Below are positions 42,060-54,700 of a DNA stretch of 64,000 bases, one piece after another. Below the pieces are notes generated by a model. That model saw only the letters and a list, made by a program, of their open reading frames with translations, made no database searches and was not told the DNA's origin. Each line of letters opens with the position of its first letter. The first letter of the stretch is position 1. The position numbers and the translations under genes were made by a program. Source of the DNA: Eurosta solidaginis (Eukaryota > Arthropoda > Insecta > Diptera > Tephritidae); contig NC_090320.1 in the NCBI RefSeq assembly GCF_040869045.1, positions 149,070,941 through 149,134,940 of the forward strand, in the 5' to 3' direction.

Positions 42060-45000
42060 AATTAAAAATAGTTTTCTTGTAGGGTTGTTGGACTCGGGAG
42101 CCAACGTCTCCATCTTAGGGAAGAATGGATTAGAATTCCTAAAGGGTAACGGCTTCGAATATCAGCCCTTACATGCGTTCGTATATACCGCAGGCGGCAA
42201 CAAGCAAAAAATTTTAGGCTCAGTATCTCTACCGGTCACTTTTAAAAATATCACAAAGATTATTCGTTTTTACCTTGTTCCCTCATTGCTCCAGGAAGCA
42301 TACTTCGGGGTAGATTTTTGGAGATCATTTGCGTTAGCTCCCGAAATATTCCCGAGCGTAGAGTGCTTAGAGACTAGGCTTGAAAAGGAAGAGGAACTTA
42401 ACCTCCATGAATTGTCACCAAACCAGAAATCAGAATTGCGAAAAGTCATCGAGACGTTTCCTTCGTACGAGAAGTTAGGCCTAGGGCAAACTAAATTAGT
42501 GGAGCATCACATCGACACCGGTGATGCTGTACCTATAAAAAGCAAGCATTTCCCTCTTTCGCCGCCGAGGCAAGCCGAAGCTTTTAGAGAACTAGACAGG
42601 TTACTACAGTTAGGAGTTATCGAAGAATCCAACTCCCCGTGGTGTAGTCCTGTAGTACTGGTCCGGAAACCAGGCAAAGTCAGGCTGTGCATAGATTCGA
42701 GAAAGGTCAACGCGGTGACTAAGAAGGATTCGCACCCCCTGCCTCATATCAACGGCTTATTGAGCAGACTCAAGGACACGCATTTTATTAGTGGCATTGA
42801 TCTGAAAGACGCGTTCTTCCAGATCAAATTGACAGAGTCCTCTAAGGAAAAAACAGCATTCGCAGTTCCGGGGAGGCCTCTGTACCACTTCAAGGTGATG
42901 CCATTTGGTCTGTGCAATGGACCGCAGACTATGAGTAGGCTGATGGACAAGGCGATCCCTTCGCGTCTGCGAGAGAACGTCTTTGTCTACCTGGACGACC
43001 TGATGGTATGTAGCACTAATTTTGAGGATCATCTAGAATTGCTAGCGGAAGTGGCGAACTGTTTGAGAGATGCAGGTCTGACAATAAATGTGGAAAAAAG
43101 TAAATTTTGTCAGAAGGAAATACGCTACTTAGGGTACTTGATAGGCAGCGGGTGTCTGAAAGTGGATCCGGGAAAAGTAGAAGCAATACAAAACTTCCCG
43201 ATCCCTAAATCCCCTCGGCAAGTGCGTAGGTTTGTGGGCATGGCGAATTGGTACCGAGCATTTATTACCAATTTTGCTGACTTGGCAGGTCCCTTGACCG
43301 ACTGTCTCCGCAAGTCAGCAGGCCCGTTTAAACTCACTCCTGAAGCTATAGAGGCGTTCGAAAAACTAAAAGTAGCTTTGAGTTCCGCCCCTGTTTTGGC
43401 CCAACCAGACTTTTCAAGGGAATTCGTGATACAATGTGACGCTTCCAAAATAGGTGTTGGCGGAGTATTGTTTCAGGTCGATGATGATGGCGCTGAGCAT
43501 CCAATCGCATTCGTGTCGAAAAAGCTGAATAATGCTCAACGCAATTATACAGTAACCGAGCTGGAATGTCTTGCAGCCATAATCAGCGTGAAGCGTTTCC
43601 GACCCTATGTCGAAGGATTACCTTTTCGGATTGTTACGGACCACTCCAGTCTCAAGTGGTTGATGACACAAAAAGACTTGAGCGGGAGGTTGGCGAGATG
43701 GTCACTCTTACTGCAAAGATACGATTTTAGAATGGAACATCGTAAGGGCATCCTGAATGTAGTACCGGACGCGCTGTCGCGTTTTGATGTTGACGAGTTA
43801 ACTTTCACTACCACGCCCGGAGAAATAGATTTAGTCTCTCCCGAATTTTGCAGCAACGTATATTTAGACTTAATTCGGACCGTCACCGAAAACGAGGAAT
43901 CACTTCCGGATTTACGAGTGGTAGACGGTGTAATCTTCAAAAGAGTTAAGTTTCGTAAGGGGTTGGAAGGGGAAGAAGACTCGCTGTGGCGTTTATGGTT
44001 GCCAAAAGGGTTGACTGAGGAAGCAGTGAGATTAGCACATGACGCTAACCGGAGTTACCATGGCGGATGGCTGAAAACCTTAGAACGTGTTAGGCAGAAG
44101 TACTTCTGGCCGCAGCAGGCTAAGGACGTCAGGGACTACGTCCAGCGTTGTGACACCTGCAAAACGGTAAAACCCACCAATCAGCAGTCGAGACCACCTA
44201 TAGGGAGTGCCTTTGAATCCGAAAGGCCATTTCAGCGGTTGTATTGCGACTTTCTAGGGCCGTATCCGAGATCTAAGCGGCGAAATCAATTTCTTTTCAT
44301 AGTACTAGACCATTTTTCAAAATACGTTTGGCTAAAGCCCATGCAGAGAGCTACCACTGTTAACGTTATAAATTACTTCGTTTCAGAAATTTTTCCGGCT
44401 GTAGGGGTCCCTGAGTTTATTCACAGTGACAATGGTAAACAGTTTATCTCGAAGGAAATGAACCAATTTTTAGGAAATTACGGGGTGACGCACGTGAGGA
44501 CGGGGCTATATTCTCCCCAAGCGAACGCATCCGAACGCGTCAATAGAGAAATTGTTTCCAAAATTAGGATTTTCCTGAAGGATAAGCCTGACCACACCGA
44601 TTGGGATAAGCATATACCCGAAATCCTATCAGTTCTGAGAAGTGATTTCCATACGGCGATCCAGTGTTCCCCATACTTTGCATTATATGGCCAAAACATG
44701 GTCCAACATGCCTCCACGTACAAAATTTTAGAGAAGCTCGGCAGCCTTCGGGAAGATCAAGTTACGATAGTAAGCAGAGCTGACAAGTTGACTAATATCC
44801 GTGAGCAGATCCGTAAAAATTTAGATCAGGCCAAGGATAGGGGAGCAATCACCTATAACAAGCGCTCTAGGCAAGTCAACTACAAGGAAGGTCAGGAAGT
44901 TTTCAGAAGAAACTTTGCCTTAAGTAACTTCAAACAGGGCATTAACGCCAAATTCTTACCGAAATACCTGAAGTGTCGCGTGCTTCGAAAAGTAGGCAAT

Positions 45001-45075
45001 GCGTTGTATGATCTCGAGGACCTAAACGGGAAATTAATAGGTCGCTTCCACGCTTCGGACATTCGTCCGCAATGA
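42033..45075 (+). CDS. pol: Pol polyprotein: protease, RT, RNase H, integrase
   Basis: The frame is uninterrupted to the stop at 45073-45075, opening after a stop at about 42030; no ATG precedes the protease, so it is expected to be made by frameshifting. Counting residues from the TTG at 42085, the domains are: protease (LLDSGANVSILG at the start), RT (RLCIDSRKVNAVT, then FGLCNGPQ, active site YLDD at residues 302-305), RNase H (FVIQCDASKIGVGG, TVTELECLAAI, FRIVTDHSSLKW), integrase zinc domain (HDANRSYHGG ... CDTC), integrase core with Asp722, Asp782 and Glu817 (34 residues between the last two), and a basic C-terminus ending FHASDIRPQ. All catalytic residues I can check are present. Together with young LTRs, this suggests recent activity. 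Confidence 0.95.
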
Positions 45076-45640
45076 ACCAGAAAACGTTTCCTTACCAAAT
45101 TACAATTTGATTTTTTTTTATATACACCTACCAATTGGACTTTTTTTTTGTCTGGGCGTTTTGGCGGTCGGGGACATCTCGCCCAGTATTCTCCCCGAGC
45201 ACTGACCTCATAGGATGTTCACGCGCGTACTCACCGAGGACCGTGAACACCCTGGCAGTCCACGCTTAGGTCGGACTAGCCTTTCGGAGTTTGGACGAGT
45301 TCTCCATATCAAAATGTCTATATTTTTTTTGTCTTGCCTTTTGTGGGGGCGATAACCACTAAAACCTTTCGGAGTTTTGACGAGTTCTCCATAACAAATG
45401 TCTATTTGCCGCAAAGCCCTTAAACTAGGAAACAGAATTAATTCCCGATTTGACAAAAATTTTTTTTTTTTGATGGACCTATGTTGCCCGGCTAGCTACG
45501 TAGTAGGACGTTGAGACTCTTATCTCAGGGGTGAGTCGTGCCCCACGTTGATTGACAGTGGAGGTCCCTGGCAGTGGCTTCCCTCAGATGATCCGGTTCC
45601 CTGTTCGCTTCATCGTCAGGTCTTCAAAGCGAAGCAGGTT
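45076..45640 (+). other. 3' non-coding region before the 3' LTR
   Basis: T-rich with no ORF, hence no env gene. Contains a direct repeat of ctttcggagtttggacgagt (about 45280 and 45365). The polypurine tract next to the LTR is weak (aaagcgaagcagg, 45626-45638). Confidence 0.6.
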
Positions 45641-48600
45641 TGTTACGGTCTGCGGTTATGGTCTGCTGTTACGGTCTACTTGAGAGAGTCGACGTGCGAA
45701 CGCCCTAAGGGCGAGGATATGGAAAAAGGTGGCATCGCGGATTAATCCAATGATGTGGGAAAATTCCCGATGACTACCACCACCATGGCGTAAACATACA
45801 AGGGGACAGCTGACTCATAGTTTCATGCGAATTGACACCTTACCTTTCAGCGCAGTACGATTTTGACATTAGTCCATCGGTTCGTCAACACGAAATATAT
45901 CGAACTCGTAATGATGGCCGCAGTATTGTCACCGCGGCTACCACCTGGTGTGGTTCCGCCATGGCAATGACAGTTAAATCACGCGATATTACGGCGCCGT
46001 TCCACTGCGCAGTCGCAGTAAAGAAAAAAAGAAAGAATGGAGGATTGGAAAAAAAAACGAATTGGATTTGTTGCAGTGGAAAAATTTTAAAATAAAGCAC
46101 ATGATTTTGTTAAAAATTCGAGACAGTTGCGGAAGATTTTCAGGCGGAGCTGAGCAAAAAAACAGCCCGAAAATTGTATTGTGCGCACAGTGAAGGAGTA
46201 GAACAAAATTTTAGAAAAAAAAATGAATTTCTCTCAATGTAAAGACATACTTGGCATCAAGTGTATTTTAAATTAATAATCAACATCATACAAGTTTAAT
46301 AAAAGAAAAATATAAACTTGAACTTTTATGTACATAAATACAATTAAAAATCTATAATCATGAATTCTAATAAAATCATAACGAAATTTCCTAATGAAGC
46401 AGCTGTGTATAAAGAGGAATACTTTTTCGAACATGCTTATTGACAATATGTGCATTCTTCAGTTAATCGTCACACATATCTGAAAGTGACTTTAAAATAC
46501 ATGCAGCTGAACTTGGAAGAATGGAACTCGAGAAGGCCAAATTTAGATCAACAAATTGAAGCGGTTATGTGTACCCGAAGGTGGAGGCAGTAAAGTTACA
46601 ACCACCTGTTGCAGCCACGTTATATGCTCAGTTGCCCGTTGAAACGGCAACAACAACAAACCGGGAAAATTTTTTAAATTAATTGCAACTATATAAAATC
46701 GATTTTGTATTAAATACGTAAAACGGTCTTTGGCCACATGAACGTATTGGCACAAATAACAAATGGTAAGATTCAACAACAACAGCCAATGAATTGAATC
46801 GGCAGTATCAGCAACATCAACAACAGCAAGTTCAACCGCAGCAGCAAAGGCCGCTACCTATAGGCCCAACGAAATAAGCCGGGCACACCCAGAGCCGGCC
46901 ACCTCAACCAGAACAACTACCGCAATAACCACATAAAGGGGTGAGTCCGTTCCAAAGCCCCTTGAGTGGAGCTTACATACACTCCTAGGTACACGTACAT
47001 AAGGGTAGGCACACGAAACATAATATACGACACTAACACTATTTACATCTAATCGCCACCCATTTACACGTATGATTAGCTACCTAAATTGGGTATAGTT
47101 ATATGCATATATAGACATATACCCAATTAGAGTGCGCGTTGAGTGCAGCCACCTAGAAAATATACCAAGGTGCGTAGTGAGTAGGGGTATATGTACATAT
47201 AAGCATATGACCACTTAGGTTGCACATATGTATGCAACCCCCCCTTGTGAAATACTTGCCTAAGTTTAGTCAGCTGGAGAATGCCAGCCGTTGTATTACG
47301 TTTGAATTCCCCCACTATTGTACCTTTGCGTTAAATACGCAAAACTAATTCTATGCCTTGTGTTAACCCTAAATAAAATTTCGCATATGTCCTGGCTATG
47401 CCAATTTCTTATAGAATTTTCTGACTAAGATTAGGTAAGGTTTGCATTAACGAAAGACAAACAAGAAGGCATACCCAATTTGGAAATTTCGGATTATTAA
47501 ATTTAAAATCAAAATAAATACAATTAAAGATTTGATATCAGATGCATACGCATGATGATAAATACCTTGACTATGTATGTATATTTAGCCTTAAAGGACT
47601 AGACATGCCAATTTGTATGTTATATACACATACTTGAAATGTAAAAGTTAAATATAATATTTAAAAAGTGTCAGATTATTTTTATTTGTTCTTATTGAAA
47701 ATTAGTATATTCATACATACATATGTATATTGGAGTTTTCTTTATTTTTCAACTTCGCAAGTAAACATGTTTTAGATAATTAATTTAGAAAAGTCGGTCT
47801 GTATTCCCCCGATGGTATAGCGCGCCTAGTATTTATTTATTTTCTATATATTTTAATTTTTAAATAAAAACCTAATTTACACCGTACACCTAAATAAAAA
47901 TGTAAATTTTAAGTACAGACGTTGAAGTATTGCGTCAAACGCTAAACGTTTATTGGTCAATTCTAACCTGCATATGTTTCAGGGTATTTTGAAGAAAGTT
48001 CGTGGTTTAAAACAAGAGATGTGTAAGAACAAATAGGTCTGTCTTTACGTATAACTAAGCATATTCATTTAAAACAATGCTATTCGACATATGCCCACAA
48101 CAAAGTGAGCAGGTATAAGGAAGCTTCCATGTATACCCCTGCCTACCCTCCAATTGGGATGGTCTAATTTTTTTTTGAATTCAGTACCAAAGTAAATATG
48201 ACCTGGATCTAAATCAAGTTTATATCAAAAGGAATGAATATATGTACATACTTCTTTTTCTTACTAATCACTCCTAGTGAACCTCCTTTTTGTACGGCAT
48301 CATTTCGTTCACTTTAATGTACCTAGCTGTAAACTTATATAAATTTAATCATAATCCTAAGTAATAAGCCGTAATGAAAATGAATTATAAATAAATTTGT
48401 AATTGAAATGGGAATGCTGGCGTCGCCAATTATTTAGAGGGCATAAGGTAAGACAGGTAAGGGGCCACCGGAATTTTAGGTGCGACGGTGGCCATGGATT
48501 TTGAGGGTGGGCATAGCACCGGGCGTCGCAACACCACCCGCGGCGCCCCTATATATATTCGGCCCTTTTTGTTTATTTTCCTTTTGGTTCTTTTATTTTA

Positions 48601-48969
48601 TTTTCAGCAGTTTTTTTTGAATTTTGATTTCAGAGTAGTAACCGGTCATGTCCGGTTCGGTAATTTTTTTTTGCGTCAGTTTTTTTTTGAATTTTTTGAA
48701 TTTAGATTTTGAATGCCAACGGTCTGTCCGTGACATCCGGTTCGGCCGGATGTTGTTTTATTTTGAATTTCAAGCGTTTTGAGTCGGTCTCTGCGCTTTT
48801 TGACAGCTAGTTTTGGATAGGCATGATAGGAACTTTTTTCTGTTTATGGCGCAGGAACAGTAAGGTTGGCAAGGACCCGCCCCAGCCGACAATGACTAGC
48901 CACTGTGCACCACAAAATCATGCCGACCGCCTTCCTTACTGCTTCCATCGTAAATGCGATACCATAACA
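45641..48969 (+). repeat. 3' LTR (3.33 kb)
   Basis: Nearly identical to 35755-39082. It ends CCATAACA, followed by the acgt duplication. Confidence 0.93.
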
Positions 48970-48973
48970 ACGT

Positions 48974-49354
48974 CTGTCCAAATATTACAGCCAAATTGAA
49001 CTGCTAAAGGCGATTTTATCTTCAGAAGGTGGAAGGTGGAAACTAAATATGTAATGGATGGCAGCATCTAATCCAAGCAGAGGTACACTCTTAAAGACCA
49101 AATTGATGTAATACATAAATAAAAAAAAAAAGAAGATACAAAATTTGCAAGTACATTCTTTATATAAATGGATCAAAATAAACGAAAAATGTCTCCTCAA
49201 ACGAAATATAATATTTTTTGACCTCTGATGTTCAGAATTTAATAAAACTACTTTAATAATATGTATGTATGAGAAACAAAGCTTTAAAGAGAACCGCACA
49301 TTACCGAACCTCTATTTGCTAAAAACTGAGGTTGATTGGAAATTCCGTAGTAAA
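48974..49354. repeat. Repeated host element, right part of copy 2
   Basis: Resumes the match to 21330-21700 (ctgtccaaatattacagcca ...). A short minus-strand frame of hydrophobic composition is present in both copies, but it lacks any motif I know. Confidence 0.85.
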
Positions 49355-49690
49355 GAGATATGCACAAAAATCGTACTTGTGGTCCAATTTGGCTCATATT
49401 TGGAACACATAATACATGGAAGAATGGAAAGCGACATATGAAAAAATCGCCGCTAGGTGGCGCAAGGATCGAGATATTCACAAAAATCGTATTTGTGATC
49501 CGATCTGGCTTATATTTGGGACACATAATACACACAAGAATAGAAAGCGACCTATGAAAACAAATCGCCGCTAGGTGGCGCAAGGATCGAGATATTCACA
49601 AAAATCATATTTGTGGTCTGATTCGGTCCATATGTGGAACACATAATACACACATGAATAGAAAGCGACCTATTATGTCCGATTTGGCTC
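49355..49690. repeat. Tandem repeat, 116-118-bp unit, about three copies
   Basis: Units start gagatatncacaaaaatcg at 49355, 49471 and 49589. Two carry the palindrome-rich cgccgctaggtggcgcaagg. No coding content. Confidence 0.9.
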
Positions 49691-50066
49691 ATATTTGGAA
49701 CAAATATTACATACAGTCCGGTAAAAGTGATATCAAACTATTTTGGAGTTGGAGGAGGGACAAGCATACGTGGCACAGAGTCGAGTAAAGTCTTTGGAAG
49801 GATTATGAATTGATGACTTATATTGTAACAAATTGTCAGAAAAGAGTCCTTGTAATAACGAGTCACTAAATGATCTAAATAGAATAAGAAATAATAGGCA
49901 TTAAATAAAGACTAAAAACTTGAAAATAAAATCATTTAAAAAAAATTTTTAAGTTAAACTGGACCTACCTAATTATTTTCTAGCTTTTAGTATTATTATT
50001 ACTTCATGTAAGTATTGTTTTCAATAAAACCGTTTAACTTAAAATTTTTTTTTAATTATTTTATTC
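49691..50066. other. AT-rich spacer with a 22-bp palindrome pair
   Basis: taaaaaaaatttttaagtta (49937-) is inverted at 50032-50053 (gtttaacttaaaattttttt), with a 72-bp loop. This could be the ends of a short degenerate element. Confidence 0.55.
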
Positions 50067-51147
50067 TATTTAAAAAAATAATATTTAGGAAAGGTTTTGT
50101 TTGTATGTATTTAAAGAAATCAGCGTGTTGGCCATTTCAGAAATATCCGTGGTTTTTGCCTCAAGATCTCTCAGACCATTCAAACATTTTCAGGAATAGC
50201 TCCTTGCGGAGGGATTGTCCCTCGTTCACTTACTCCAGAGAGGCTTCGAACCTAACCCCGGTCTTTTGAATTGGTACTGCTGCGTCTGCTGAAAAGAAAT
50301 AAAGATACATAAAATAATCACACTTTTGTCTGCATATCTCGTGCAAAACATAGTTTCATACCTTCGTCGACGGCACTTTCCTAGAAGCACTAGGTGTAGC
50401 TCCGAAGACCTTCCAACGGATGCTTTTGTCGTGCTATGCTGCCAATCTACACCAGAGAAACAGCTTGCAACGTTAGTGAGAGACTATTCGGCCAAGGATG
50501 CCGCCCTCGAAATCATAAGCAGTCTAAGTGGATGTCATAGCGTAATGGGTGAAAATCGTATAATCCTCGGCGCATCTACATAATTAAAATTTTACAAGGA
50601 CCCTGTAGACCAAAGTTTGCAGACGTTTGTGTTCACAACATTGATTTCAATAGTCTTCGTTAAATCAAAACGATATTTTAGAATGAAAGTCGCCCATTTT
50701 TAAGCTGAAAGATGTTAACTGCTGTTTCCGGCCTTATGATATAAGAGCTCATTATGGATGACCGCATAGCTTCAGTTTTCAGACTAGTTCGACTGTCCAC
50801 TACGTTAGGGCAGTAGCACAAACGGTCATTAGTTCGACTGTCCTTAGAAAGCTTTTACTTCACCACTTTGAGTGTTCTTGTGAAGGACAAAGCCTAACCT
50901 GGTCAATATATGTGCCTACGTATAAATATTTGTAAAAGGAGCCGTAACTTGTAGCTGATATTTAAACTCGGTTGATAGGATATAATCAATGTGATTCACT
51001 CCAAGGGACTAGTTTTGGATAGGGCCGCCAACTTTAGGAAATGTCAAACCGGGAGACTTGGGTGTTGAAGGATGAAGTGTGAAAATAAAAATTAAGATTT
51101 CAGACGCTATTGTATAGTTTCGCAAATAAACTACAGATGTTTGAATT
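50067..51147. mobile_element. Partial, deleted relative of the hAT-like element
   Basis: Matches 6465-7837 (tctatttaaaaaaataatat ... ttgtatagtttcgcaaataa). It lacks about 280 bp corresponding to 6757-7034 and both CGG-rich ends. Divergence is moderate. Confidence 0.85.
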
Positions 51148-51219
51148 TATGTTGGAAAATATTGTAATACGATTATTACTAAAATATATTTGGAGTTCAT
51201 GATACGTATTATTGCAAGT
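51148..51219. other. Short AT-rich spacer
   Basis: No feature seen. Confidence 0.4.
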
Positions 51220-51555
51220 GTGTTACAGTGGGTATGAAGCATAATGCTACATTACAGTGGGTATGACGTATAATGCTATACTATCCGCCTTAGAAAAAAT
51301 AGTGTTATATAATTGTTTTGTGGACAATTGTACAAGAATCTTTGTCGTATTTTCAATGATTTTGATATTTTATTTTTATTTGATATTGTAGTGAAAGAGG
51401 TTGTTTGCTTTGCTTTTGATCTGCTGACCTTGCTGTTTTTATTGTTTATATTTTAATGCATATCCCTTTTTTTCAAAAATGTTTACATTTTACATCTATT
51501 TTTTTTTCTTTTGTTTTGTATACGTCCTTTTTGTGTAAGCCCAGTGTGTATGAAT
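51220..51555. repeat. 336-bp direct repeat, copy A
   Basis: Begins tgttacagtgggtatgaagc and carries two tandem copies of a ~28-bp ttacagtgggtatga...taatgcta motif. Copy B starts at 51556. It may be a partial LTR or a simple segmental duplication. Confidence 0.8.
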
Positions 51556-51776
51556 GTTACAGTGGGTATGAAGCATAATGCTACATTACAGTGGGTATGA
51601 CGTATAATGCTATACCATCCGCCTTAGAAAAAAGAGTGTTATATAATTGTTTTGTGGACAATTGTATAAGACTCTTTGTCGTATTTTCAATGATTTTGAT
51701 ATTTTATTGTTATTTGATATTGTAGTGAAAGAGGTTGTTTGCTTTGCTTTTGATCTGCTGACCTTGATGTTTTTAT
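51556..51776. repeat. 336-bp direct repeat, copy B, left part
   Basis: Same sequence as copy A up to gtttttat, where the 9.4-kb DINE-like element interrupts it. The right part continues at 61158. Confidence 0.85.
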
Positions 51777-54700
51777 ACTCAGTTGAGCAGAGCTCACAGA
51801 GTATATTAAGTTTGATTGGATAACGGTTGGTTGTACATATATAAAGGAATCGAGATAGATATAGACTTCCATATCTCAAAATAATCAGGATCGAAAAAAA
51901 ATTTGATTGAGCCATGTCCGTCCGTCCGTCCGTCCGTCCGTCCGTTAACACGATAACTTGAGTAAATTTTGAGGTATCTCGATGAAATTTGGTATGTAGG
52001 TTCCTGAGCACTCATCTCAGATCGCTATTTAAAATTAACGATATCGGACTATAACCACGCCCACTTTTTCGATATCGAAAATTTCGAAAAATCGAAAAAG
52101 TGCGATAATTCATTACAAAAGACAGATAAAGCGACGAAACTTGGTAGATGAGTTGAACTTATGACGCAGAATAGAAAATTAGTAAAATTTTGGACAATGG
52201 GCGTGGCAACGCCCACTTTTAAAAGAAGGTAATTTAAAAGTTTTGCAAGCTGTAATTTGGCAGTCGTTGAAGATATCATGATGAAATTTGGCAGGAACGT
52301 TACTCCTATTACTATATGTACGCTTAATAAAAATTAGCAAAATCGGAGAAGGACCACGCCCACTTTTAAAAAAAAAATTTTTTTAAAGTCAAATTTTAAC
52401 AAAAAATTTAATATCTTTACAGTATATAAGTGAATTATGTCAACATTCAACTCCAGTAATGATGTGGTGCAACAAAATCCAAAAATAAAAGAAAATATCA
52501 AAATGGGCGTGGCTCCGCCCTTTTTCATTTAATTTGTCTAGGATACTTTTAACGCTATAAGTCGAACAAAAATTAACCAATCCTTTTGAAATTTGGTAGG
52601 GGCATAGATTTTATGACGTTAACTATTTTCTGTGAAAATGGGCGGAATCGGTTGATGCCACGCCCAGTTTTTATACACAGTCGTCCGTCTGTCCTTCCGC
52701 ATGGCCGTTAACACGATAACTTGAGCAAAAATCGACATATCTTTAATGAACATAGTTCACGTGCTTACTTGAACTCACTTTATCTTGGTATGAAAAATGA
52801 ACGAAATCCGACTATGACCACGCCCACTTTTTCGATATCGAAAATTACGAAAAATGAAAAAAATGCCATAATTCTATACCAAATACGAAAAAAGGGATGA
52901 AACATGGTAAGGTAATTGGATTATTTTATTGACGCGAAATATAACTTTAGAAAAAACTTCATAAAATGGTTGTGACATCTACCATATTATGTAGTAGAAA
53001 ATGAAAAAGTTCTGCAGGGCGAAATAAAAAACCCTTAAAATCTTGGCAGGTATTACATATATAAATAAATTAGCGGTATCCAACAGATAATGTTCTGGGT
53101 CACCCTGGTCCACATTTTGGTCGATATCTGGAAAACGCCTTCACATATACAACTACCACCACTCCCTTTTAAAACTCTCATTAATGCCTTTAATTTGATA
53201 CCCATATCGTACAAACTCATTCTAGAGTCACCCCTGGTCCACATTTATGGCGATATCTCGAAAAGGCGTCCACCTATAGAACTAAGCCCCACGCCCTTTT
53301 AAAATACTCATTAACACCTTTCATTTGATACCCATATCGTACAAACATATTCTAAAGTCACCCCTGGTCCACCTTTATGGCGATATCTCGAAAAGGCGAA
53401 CACCTATAGAACGAAGGCCCACTCCCTTTTAAAAATATTCATTAACACCTTTCATTTGATACCCATATCGCACAAACAAAGTCGAGTCACCCCTGGTTCA
53501 CCTTTATTGCGATACCTCGAAAAGGCGTCCACCTATAGAACTAAGGCCCACTTCCTTTTAAAATAATCATTAACTCCTTTCGTTTGATACCCATATTGCA
53601 CAAACGAATTCTAGAGTCACCCCTGGCCCACCTTTATGGCGATATCTCGAAACGGCGTCCACCTATGGAACTAAGGATTACTCCCTTTTAAAAAACTCAT
53701 TAAGACCTTTCTTTTGATACCCATATTGTACAAACAAATTCTAGGGTCACCCCTGCTCCACCTTTATGGCGATATCTCGAAACGGCGTCCACCTATGGAA
53801 CTAAGGATTACTCCCTTTTAAAATACTCATTAACACCTTTCTTTTGATACCCATATTGTACAAACAAATTCTAGGGTCACCCCTGGTCCACCTTTATGGC
53901 GATATCTCGAAAATGCGACCACCTATACAACAACCACCACTCCCTTTTAAAACCCTCATTAATACCTTTAATTTGATACCCATATCGTACAAACACATTC
54001 TAGAGTCATCCCTGGTCCACCTTTGTGGCGATATTTCGAAACGGCGTCCACCTATAGAACTAAGGCCCACTCCTTTTTAAAATACTCATTAACACCTTTC
54101 GTTTGATGCCCATATTGTACAAACATATTCTAGGGTCACCCCTGGTCCACCTTTATGGCGATATCTCGAAACGGCGTCCACCTATGGAACTAAGGGTTAC
54201 TCCCTTTTAAAATACTCATTAACAACTTTCTTTTGATACCCATATTGAACAAACAAATTCTAGGGTCACCCTGGGTCCACCTTTATGGCGATATCTCGAA
54301 ACGGCGTCCACCTATGGAACTTAGGATTACTCTCTTTTAAAATACTCATTAACACCTTTCATTTGATAGCCATATCGTACAAACGCATTCTAGAGTCACC
54401 CCTGGTCCACCTTTAAGGCGATATCTCGAAAAGGCGACCACCTATACAACAACCACCACTCCATTTAAAACCCTCATTAATACCTTTAATTTGATACCCA
54501 TATCGTACAAACACATTCTAGAGTCACCCCTGGTCCACTTTTATGGCGATATTTCGAAACGGCATCCACCTATAGAACTAAGGCCCACTCCCTTTTAAAA
54601 TACTCATTAACACCATTCCTTTGATGCCCATATTGTACAAACAGATTCTAGGGTCACCCCTGGTCCACCTTTATGGCGATATCTCGAAACGGCGTCCACC

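Larger units (their letters stand above)
35755..48969 (+). mobile_element. 13.2-kb Ty3/gypsy LTR retrotransposon with giant LTRs
   Basis: Flanked by the 4-mer acgt at 35751-35754 and 48970-48973. The LTRs start TGTTACGG and end CCATAACA. The primer-binding site, leader, gag, pol and 3' non-coding part follow in order. Copy 1 of the host repeat (around 21327) shows the empty target aatatacgtctgtcc. The two LTRs differ by only about nine positions that I noticed in 3.33 kb, so insertion is recent. Pol motifs and the long LTRs recall the Osvaldo/Ulysses type of Drosophila (inference). Confidence 0.93.

Noticed and set aside
45076..45640. An env gene in the giant-LTR element
   Set aside because: Only 565 bp of T-rich DNA with no open frame beyond 80 codons. 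No signal peptide or membrane segment.
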